This document shows positions 28,909-35,009 of a stretch of 64,000 bases of DNA, one piece after another. Location of the stretch: assembly GCF_035989305.1 (NCBI RefSeq), contig NZ_CP108514.1, positions 496,001 to 560,000 of the forward strand, given 5' to 3'. Source of the DNA: Streptomyces sp. NBC_01233. GTDB taxonomy: Bacteria; Actinomycetota; Actinomycetes; Streptomycetales; Streptomycetaceae. The notes under the pieces were generated by a model. It saw only the letters and a program-made list of their open reading frames with translations. It was not told the DNA's origin and made no database searches. Made by a program: the position numbers and the translations under genes. The first letter of the stretch is position 1; each line of letters opens with the position of its first letter.

Positions 28909-29864
28909 CGCGTCAGACCCTTGTGACGGACGTCATCGCTCGTGGCGAAGGCGGTGGTGAACCAGGAGTGGACGGGAGCGAGCGTGGGTGAGGCGGGCCA
29001 TCCGTTGATCGTTGCCAGGAGCTGCCAGTAGCGTGCGGCGTCCGGGTCGGCGGTCGTCTGCAGGCGGGCGAGGAGCCAGCGGCGCAGATCGCTCGCGTCG
29101 GCATCCTCGAATGCGCGGGCGTAGAGGCTGCCCAGTGAGTCGGCGAGGGACGCTCCTTGGGCGGAGACCGGCAGGAGGCCGGCGGACACGGCTTCGTCGA
29201 TGCGTTCCCGGATCGCTTGGTCGAGGGCGTCGTGCAGCGTGCCGATGTCCTGCCGGGACGGCTCTTCCGCCTGCTCCTCCGCGGTCCGGCGCAGCGTGAC
29301 ATGGAAGTCGGCGTCCTGGCAGAGTCCGGCGAGTTCCACCCAGGCCTCGACCTGTTCGGGCGCGGGATCGTCGGGGAGCTCGGGTCCCGCGGATCGCATC
29401 AGGGTCACGAACTCGGGGTTGGTGTGAAGGCCTTTGAAGGCGTCGTCGATGAAGCCGGACACCAGTCGGCGTCGTTCGGCCTGGGAGAGCGTGGCGAGTC
29501 GGTGCATGAGGTCCATCTCCATGGTGGTGGGGCCGCGTCCGGCGACCGCGCGGAGTACTGCCCGGCGCAGGCGGAGCGTCTCGATCTGCACGTCCAGGGC
29601 GTCGGCGTGCGCTTGCGTGACTTCCGCCATGGATGCCTCCCGGTCCAGCACCTTGCGCACGGTCGCCAGATCGAGCCCGAGATCGCGCAGCGTGCGGGCC
29701 AGGTCCAGGCGTGCGAGTGCGTCGGGGCCGTAGAGCCGGTAGCCGGCCGGGCTCCGGTCGGTCGGCGGGGCGATGCCCTTGTCGGAATAGAACCGGACGG
29801 TCTTCACCGTCAGGCCGGTCCGGCGGGATAGTTCTCCGATGGAATAGAGCACGTCGCTGTCCAT
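28905..29864 (-). CDS. MerR-family regulator with long C-terminal effector domain
   Basis: This 319-residue protein has the MerR winged helix at the N-terminus (YSIGELSRRTGLTVKTVRFYSDKGI, residues 6-30, then SPAGYRLYGPDALARL), a dimer helix near 80-110, and a ~200-residue C-terminal domain that is longer than in typical MerR proteins and may bind a ligand. ATG at 29864 is chosen because the family begins there; the frame is open 225 bp further but without homology. A long-spacer promoter with a palindrome lies just upstream. Confidence 0.85.
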   Translation of the reverse strand: MDSDVLYSIGELSRRTGLTVKTVRFYSDKGIAPPTDRSPAGYRLYGPDALARLDLARTLRDLGLDLATVRKVLDREASMAEVTQAHADALDVQIETLRLRRAVLRAVAGRGPTTMEMDLMHRLATLSQAERRRLVSGFIDDAFKGLHTNPEFVTLMRSAGPELPDDPAPEQVEAWVELAGLCQDADFHVTLRRTAEEQAEEPSRQDIGTLHDALDQAIRERIDEAVSAGLLPVSAQGASLADSLGSLYARAFEDADASDLRRWLLARLQTTADPDAARYWQLLATINGWPASPTLAPVHSWFTTAFATSDDVRHKGLTR

Positions 29865-29870
29865 GCCCCC

Positions 29871-29902
29871 AGCTTGATGTCTCCCCCCCACGGGAGACTC
29901 AA
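29871..29902 (-). promoter_or_regulatory. MerR-type promoter with long spacer and palindromic operator
   Basis: On the minus strand TTGAGT (-35, 29902-29897) and CAAGCT (-10-like, 29876-29871) are 20 bp apart, close to the 19-20 bp over-long spacer typical of MerR-activated promoters. The spacer holds GTCTCCC-N6-GGGAGAC (29879-29898) as an inverted repeat. The regulator probably activates its own operon. Confidence 0.6.
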
Positions 29903-30207
29903 CCGGGCCCGGGAACACGGGCCGCATCCCCGGACGTCCACGGCAACGACTCGGCGTCCTCCTCGACACCCGGGCGAGCCACGTGTCCTCCAGCGCATCC
30001 GTCGCTCCGGCAGCACCGCACTCCGTCAACGCCACGGCCACCGGCGCCACCGGCGGCGAGGGAACGATCGGTCCCGACGACCCCGGCACCAGGAGCTACG
30101 ACTCCGGCCCCTACACGATGGGGCGGAGCGGTCAGGGACCTTCATCAAGGTGGACAAACACTACTAGTGCTGCTCCGCGGAAGTTCGTGGAGGGGTGTTG
30201 GGGTCGG

Positions 30208-30570
30208 TCAGGCGGGGGTGTCGAGGTAAAGGCCGCCGGCGCAGTCGAGGCAGTCTTCGGGACTGCCGATGGGCAACCCTGTGGGCAGGTAGTTGTCCTG
30301 GTATCCGCCGCGGCTGGCGAGGTAGAGGGCGAAGCCCCAGGTGTGCAGGACGCCGGTGAAGCGCAGGCGGCACAGGGGTAGTTCCTCCCCGTCCTTCAGC
30401 TCGGCTGCTACGCAGGCGAATCCGGCGCGGAAGCGGACGTGGACCCGGGCCAGCTGCGGCCAGCGGGCCTGGGCGTGGGTGTTCAGGCGCTGGCGCAGGT
30501 GGTGCTGCATCGATTCCGGGGGGTTCTTCGGCACGGGCCCATCCTGCCGGGTGTGGCACCGGTCCGCCAT
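30208..30570 (-). CDS. IS630 passenger protein, unknown function
   Basis: A 120-residue soluble frame lies inside the IS630 element, divergent from the transposase, with 11 bp between the two starts. The core segment MQHHLRQRLNTHAQARWPQL and the ending PTGLPIGSPEDCLDCAGGLYL resemble small proteins repeatedly found next to such elements in Streptomyces (recollection, unchecked). It may help regulation or target choice, but no domain is identified. The exact start is uncertain: ATG at 30570 is used here. Confidence 0.65.
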   Translation of the reverse strand: MADRCHTRQDGPVPKNPPESMQHHLRQRLNTHAQARWPQLARVHVRFRAGFACVAAELKDGEELPLCRLRFTGVLHTWGFALYLASRGGYQDNYLPTGLPIGSPEDCLDCAGGLYLDTPA

Positions 30571-30581
30571 GATCGTCTGCC

Positions 30582-31661
30582 GTGCAGTGTGAAGGACGGG
30601 TGGGGACGGCGGTTGCGGTGGTGCTCGGGCCGGAGGTTCGTGAGCGGCTGGCACGAACGGTCTGCTCGCCGAAGTCGCAGGTGCGGGCAGCGCTGCGGGC
30701 CAAGATCGTGCTCGCGGCGGCGGACGGGCGAGCCAACGGCGCGATAGCGCGGGAGCTGGAGGTCAGCGTGAACACGGTACGCAAGTGGCGGGGCCGGTTC
30801 GCCGCCAGCGGGCTGGACGGGCTGCGGGACGCCGGGCGGTCCGGACGGCCGAAGATCTACGGGCCCCACGTGCGGGTGGCGATCGTGGCCACGGCGACCA
30901 GTGCTCCGCCGCACCCGGAGGCGACCTGGTCGCACCGGACCATCGCCGCACAGATTGCGGGCACCTGCTTCGCGCCGGTCTCCGCGTCGCAGGTCGGGCG
31001 GATCCTGGCGGACCTGGACCTGAAGCCGCACAAGGTCCGCGGCTGGCTCACCCGCCGCGACACCCCCGACTTCTGGGAACGCGCGGCGGACGTGTGCGCC
31101 CTCTACCTCGACCCGCCCGAGGGCGTGGTGGTGCTCTCGATCGACGAGAAGACCGCGATCGCCGCCCGCTCGCGCCGGTATCCCGGGCGCCCCGCCGCTC
31201 CTGGCGAGTTCGCCCGCCAGGAGTTCGAGTACCGGCGCCACGGCACCGCTTCCCTGGTCGCCGCCTTGGAGGTGACCAGTGGCGAAGTGCTCACCGAGGT
31301 GATCGCCCGCAATGACGCGGCGACCTTCACCGCGTTCCTGGACCAGCTGGACCGGGCCATTGCCCCCGACAAGGAGATCCACGTAGTGCTCGACAACGGC
31401 TCCTCCCACACCGCCAAGCACACCAAGGCATGGCTGGCCGCGCATCCGCGCTGGCACGTTCACTGGACCCCACCGCACGCCTCCTGGCTCAACCAGGCCG
31501 AGCTGTTCTTCTCCGCCCTGACCCGCCGGGTCCTGCGGAACGGCGACTTCGCCAGCCGCGACGACCTGATCAACAAGCTGGAGACCTACGTGATCAAGCA
31601 CAACGACACGGCCAAGCCTTACCGCTGGACCTACGAGGGCACCCCACTCAAGGCGGCCTGA
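30582..31661 (+). CDS. IS630-family transposase
   Basis: This 359-residue protein has an N-terminal HTH (AIARELEVSVNTVRKWRGRF), a winged segment with the TWSHRTIA motif, and a DDE catalytic domain: Asp in LSIDEKT, Asp in VLDNGSSH and Glu in HASWLNQAELFFS. All are intact, so the element may still move. GTG at 30582 is the longest start; translation may begin slightly later. Confidence 0.9.
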   Translation: MQCEGRVGTAVAVVLGPEVRERLARTVCSPKSQVRAALRAKIVLAAADGRANGAIARELEVSVNTVRKWRGRFAASGLDGLRDAGRSGRPKIYGPHVRVAIVATATSAPPHPEATWSHRTIAAQIAGTCFAPVSASQVGRILADLDLKPHKVRGWLTRRDTPDFWERAADVCALYLDPPEGVVVLSIDEKTAIAARSRRYPGRPAAPGEFARQEFEYRRHGTASLVAALEVTSGEVLTEVIARNDAATFTAFLDQLDRAIAPDKEIHVVLDNGSSHTAKHTKAWLAAHPRWHVHWTPPHASWLNQAELFFSALTRRVLRNGDFASRDDLINKLETYVIKHNDTAKPYRWTYEGTPLKAA

Positions 31662-31699
31662 TCAACACCCCTCCACGAACTTCCGCGGAGCAGCACTAG

Positions 31700-32791
31700 G
31701 GCCTGTTCTGAGTTGAGATCACGGGATCGGTCATTCTCGCTTCAGGAGGGTGCTGGCCGGGGTAGACCGGTCGCATGACTCGTGATGATCTGACCGATGC
31801 CGAGTGGGAGTTGATCGAGCCGCACCTGCCGCTGGGGGCGTTCGGACCGATCCCTGACCTGCGCCGCTACTTCAGCGCGGTGATGTGGAGGTTCCGGACC
31901 GGCAGTCCCTGGCGGGATGTGCCGGAGAGCTACGGCTCCTGGTCGACGATCTACGACCGGTTCCGGATGTGGGCGCGTGACGAGGTCTTCCAGACCCTCA
32001 TGGACGCGATGATCGCCGAGGCGGAGGCTCGCGACGATGTCGATCTCAGCCTGGTGAGCGTGGACTCGACCGTTGCTCGGGCGCATCACCACGCGGCGGG
32101 CATGGCGGTCGCCCCGGAGCTCCTTGAGGATCTGGAGAAGGCCGTGGCGGAGGAAAAGGGGCTGCAACAAAGGGACAAAACGACCCCGTAGGCGAGGGAT
32201 CCGCGGACAGGGAGGACCCCGAGCGGGAACAGCGCCGAGCCGTGCGCCGGCGCCGCAGGGCCCGACTGCGGGCCGCCGAACTGGGCCGCTCCCGGGGCGG
32301 GCTCACCAGCAAGATCCACCTTGCCGTCGAGCGGCGCTGCCGCCCGCTGTCCATCATCCTTACCCCCGGGCAGGCCGCGGACAGCCCGCACTTCATCCCT
32401 GTCCTCAAGAAGATCAAGGTGCGCGGCCGGATCGGCCGCCCCAGGACCCGGCCGGACGCAGTGGCCGGCGACAAGGCGTACTCCTCCCGAGCCAACCGCG
32501 CCCACCTGCGCAGACGCAACATCAAGGCGGTGATCCCGGAAAAGGCCGACCAGGCTGCCAATCGCAAGAAGAAGGGACGCTCCGGCGGCCGCCCGGTCAG
32601 CCACGACGGCACGCTCTACAAAGATCGCAACACCGTCGAGCGCGCCATCAACAAGTTCAAGGAATGGCGGGGGCTGGCCACCCGCTACGACAAGACACCT
32701 GAGAGCTATGCCGCCGGGCTCCACCTGCGCGGATCCATCCTCTGGTTACGCAGCCTGCCAGCCCTCCCGTGATCTCAACTCAGAACAGGCC
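31700..32791 (+). mobile_element. IS5-family element, copy 1
   Basis: A 1092-bp element has perfect inverted ends (GGCCTGTTCTGAGTTGAGAT... and complement, about 23 bp), with CTAG on both sides (31696-31699 and 32792-32795). The left CTAG is formed by the last base of the IS630 element plus its TA duplication plus the next G, so this element landed precisely in that older junction. Copy 2 at 57700-58791 appears identical. Confidence 0.92.
31775..32772 (+). CDS. IS5-family transposase made by -1 frameshift (two frames)
   Basis: The first frame (31775-32191, 138 residues) has the DUF4096-type DNA-binding N-terminus (LTDAEWELIEPHLP) and the first catalytic Asp (VDSTVARAH). The second frame, ending at 32772, carries the second Asp (AGDKAYSS) and the Y-R-E-K signature (YKDRNTVERAINKFK). 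The slippery heptamer A_AAG_GGG at 32155-32161 lies where the frames overlap, so a -1 shift gives the fused enzyme. Both frames are intact in both copies, so the shift is programmed rather than a mutation. Confidence 0.88.
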
Positions 32792-32795
32792 CTAG

Positions 32796-33167
32796 GACTG
32801 CTTCCGCCTGTTGATCGCTCGTCAGGCGGGCGACCCTGGAGCCGGACTTCTCCAGGACAGGTGTGGACTGCGTGCAGTCGGCCCGCCTGCGTGGATTGCG
32901 GCGCGCGGCCTGGCCGGCATTTTCGGGTGCGGCGGACACAGCCGCCGTCCAGAATGGGCCGGGTGATCGAGGAGCTCGCCGGGTCCTCCGCCCCACGAGC
33001 CGGGACTGTGACCTCCGCGTCTCTGCTCATCCAGCCAGTTACTGCTTCTTCCCCGCCCCGCACGCCCATCACCGCCGGTGTCCCGCGACCTTGGCGGGCG
33101 CGGCGACTTGCCGGCGACCGGGGACCGCGGCCTCGGCAACGACGCGGCGCAGGCCTGAGCCCGGCGG
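32796..33167. other. no supported gene
   Basis: This 370-bp stretch between IS5 copy 1 and the TetR gene has several open frames caused by GC bias, but none has recognisable family sequence or a ribosome site. It is probably flank of the original IS630 target. Confidence 0.4.
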
Positions 33168-33728
33168 CTACTCAAGCAGCCGTCGACCGATCAGCTCCAT
33201 CACTTCCGCGCGGCTGCGCTTGCCGTTGTCGGCGGCGTTGAAGTGGTTGCCGATGCGCACCGAGACGGCGAGCAGGCAGCGGACCTCGACCTCGTCCTCA
33301 TCGGGGCAGAAGGAGGAGAACAGGGAACGCAGGTAGTCCATACGGCGGTTGTCGACGCGGCGCAGGCGCTCGGCGACGGCCGCGTCGCGGCGGGCCCAGT
33401 CGCGGATCGCGATGTCGGCGGTGGTGCCCCGCACCGGCCCGTCGGTGCTGGCGGCGACGATGTCGAACAGCCGCTGCAGTCTGGCCCTGGCCTCTCCCCC
33501 GCCGCTTTCCACCTGCTCGATGACGCTTTCGGCGACCTCGTACTCCCAGGTGTCGAGCATCTCGGTGAGCAGCGCGTCCCGGTTGCGGAAGTAACCGTAG
33601 AAACCGCCCTTGCTGACGCCGAGCGCCTGGGCCAGCGCCTCGATCCGCACGGCTTCGGGGCCGCCGGCGACGAGTGCCCGCAGGCCTTCCTCGATCCACT
33701 TTCCGCGGGGTGTGCGGGTCGCGCCCAT
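33168..33728 (-). CDS. TetR-family repressor
   Basis: This 186-residue protein has a TetR HTH (about residues 10-55: IEALAQALGVSKGGFYGYFRNRDALL) and a helical ligand domain. It is divergent from a DUF2867 gene; two similar palindromes of the form CTATACG-N4-CGTATAG lie in the 94-bp gap, so it most likely represses both. The ligand is unknown. Confidence 0.88.
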   Translation of the reverse strand: MGATRTPRGKWIEEGLRALVAGGPEAVRIEALAQALGVSKGGFYGYFRNRDALLTEMLDTWEYEVAESVIEQVESGGGEARARLQRLFDIVAASTDGPVRGTTADIAIRDWARRDAAVAERLRRVDNRRMDYLRSLFSSFCPDEDEVEVRCLLAVSVRIGNHFNAADNGKRSRAEVMELIGRRLLE

Positions 33729-33755
33729 CTTGTGTGCCTCCTCACGCCCTGCCGA

Positions 33756-33808
33756 GTATACGGGGGCGTACAGATATGCCTACACTCGATCTATACGCCA
33801 CCGTATAG
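33756..33808. promoter_or_regulatory. two TetR operators (7-4-7 palindromes)
   Basis: CTATACG-CCAC-CGTATAG (33791-33808) is a perfect inverted repeat. GTATACG-GGGG-CGTACAG (33756-33773) has the same layout with imperfect outer bases. Their centres are 35 bp apart. Both lie between the TetR gene and the DUF2867 gene; the second lies 14 bp before the DUF2867 start. Confidence 0.75.
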
Positions 33809-33822
33809 ACAGGGGTCCGGCC

Positions 33823-34425
33823 ATGCGACTTCCCCGAACCGACCACACCGACCGCCCGTGGCGGATCCACGAGATCGCCGACGACTTCACGGTCGAGGAC
33901 GTATGGGCGCTGCCCACCCCCGGCGGACCCGACGACCTCGCGCTGTTGGTGCGCCAGTTCGCCGAGGACATCAAGGGCGGGGTGAACGGAGGCGGTTTCG
34001 TCTCCCGAGTGCTCTTCGCCGTCCGCTGGAAGCTCGGAGCGCTGCTCGGCTGGGACAAGCCGGATTCCGACACCGGTGTCCGGCGGCCCTGCCTGCGTGA
34101 CCGGTTGCCGGCGGACCTTCGCGACGGTCCCCGGGGCCCCGACCTCGGCTCGTCCCCGTTCACCTCGCTCTACCAGCGGGAGGACGAATGGGCCGCGGAG
34201 ATGGCCAACAAGACCGTGCAGGCGGTGATGCACATCGGCTGGGTACCGGACGGGGCCGGCGGCTATCACGGCCAGATGGCCGTCCTGGTGAAGCCGAACG
34301 GACTGCTCGGCTCGCTCTACATGGCGGCCATCAAGCCCTTCCGGTACCTCGGGGTGTACCCGGCGCTGATCCGCTCCATCGGCCGCGAGTGGGAAGCGAG
34401 CGCCGCCCAGCGGAGCGCGAGCTGA
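33823..34425 (+). CDS. DUF2867 domain protein
   Basis: This 200-residue soluble protein matches the DUF2867 pattern seen in Streptomyces next to TetR regulators: DFTVEDVWALPTPGG, FAVRWKLGALLGWD, and a late GLLGSLYMAAIKPFRYLGVYPALI. The family's biochemical role is unknown; a lipid-binding type fold has been suggested by its hydrophobic core. Its start overlaps the operator region, so it is probably the main target of the TetR repressor. Confidence 0.8.
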   Translation: MRLPRTDHTDRPWRIHEIADDFTVEDVWALPTPGGPDDLALLVRQFAEDIKGGVNGGGFVSRVLFAVRWKLGALLGWDKPDSDTGVRRPCLRDRLPADLRDGPRGPDLGSSPFTSLYQREDEWAAEMANKTVQAVMHIGWVPDGAGGYHGQMAVLVKPNGLLGSLYMAAIKPFRYLGVYPALIRSIGREWEASAAQRSAS

Positions 34426-34584
34426 CCTGAGGCCGCAGACCGCAGACCGCGTCACGGGCGGGCCTGCGGTCGCCTGCCCCCGGCGACCGGGCACCGGTCA
34501 CCGGTCACCTTTTTGCGGCGGCCCATAAGGCTGATCTGCGCCGCACCGGGCCGCTTGGCGGCCGGTGCGGCGCACCCCCTTCGG

Positions 34585-34908
34585 TCAGCGGCTCACAGCC
34601 TGGTCCACCAGATACCACAGGACCATCAGGGCCGCCCAGCCCAGGACTCCCAGCGAGCCGAGGGTGATCCCCGTGACGGACGCGATCCGCCCGGACGGTG
34701 CGGCCACACCGCGGCGCAGCGCGTGGACGCCTGACGTGACGGCGGCGATGCCGAGGGGCAGGGCGAGGAGGACGAGGTACGGCAGGGCCGGCAGGGTGCC
34801 GAGCACCAGGAACGCGCCGGCACCCAGGACGAGGGATGCCATGCCGGTCCGGTGTCCGCCTGGCGCATGGTCGAGTTGGTCGCTGACGGTCAGCTGGTCG
34901 GTGCTCAT
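34585..34908 (-). CDS. DUF4190-type small membrane protein
   Basis: This 107-residue protein has two to three hydrophobic helices (ASLVLGAGAFLVLGTLPALPYLVLLALPLG region and a final ALMVLWYLVDQ) and the DUF4190 layout, in which a GxxSLVLG helix is followed by a short Gly-rich loop. ATG at 34908 is chosen; a GTG nine bases upstream is possible. Function unknown. It lies 101 bp from the stop of the macro/UDG/ART gene. Confidence 0.72.
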   Translation of the reverse strand: MSTDQLTVSDQLDHAPGGHRTGMASLVLGAGAFLVLGTLPALPYLVLLALPLGIAAVTSGVHALRRGVAAPSGRIASVTGITLGSLGVLGWAALMVLWYLVDQAVSR

Positions 34909-35009
34909 GGCCTCCACGGTAGGGCTGGCGCCGTGGCCGCGGTATGGGCGCAGCTACTCACTTGTCCCTGAGCAGTCGGCCGTGTCGCGACCGGCCCCGA
35001 GGCGGTGGG

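Larger units (their letters stand above)
30167..31696 (+). mobile_element. IS630-family element with passenger gene
   Basis: About 33-bp perfect inverted ends beginning GTGCTGCTCCGCGGAAGTTC bound a 1530-bp element. The TA on each side (30165-30166 and 31697-31698) fits the TA target duplication of IS630. It contains a complete transposase gene and a divergent passenger gene. Its right junction is the target used by the adjoining IS5 element. The ~260 bp to the left (29903-30164) holds no gene I recognise. Confidence 0.88.

Noticed and set aside
31775..32772. IS5 transposase as a frameshifted pseudogene
   Set aside because: Both copies share the same break at a slippery heptamer, which indicates programmed frameshifting.
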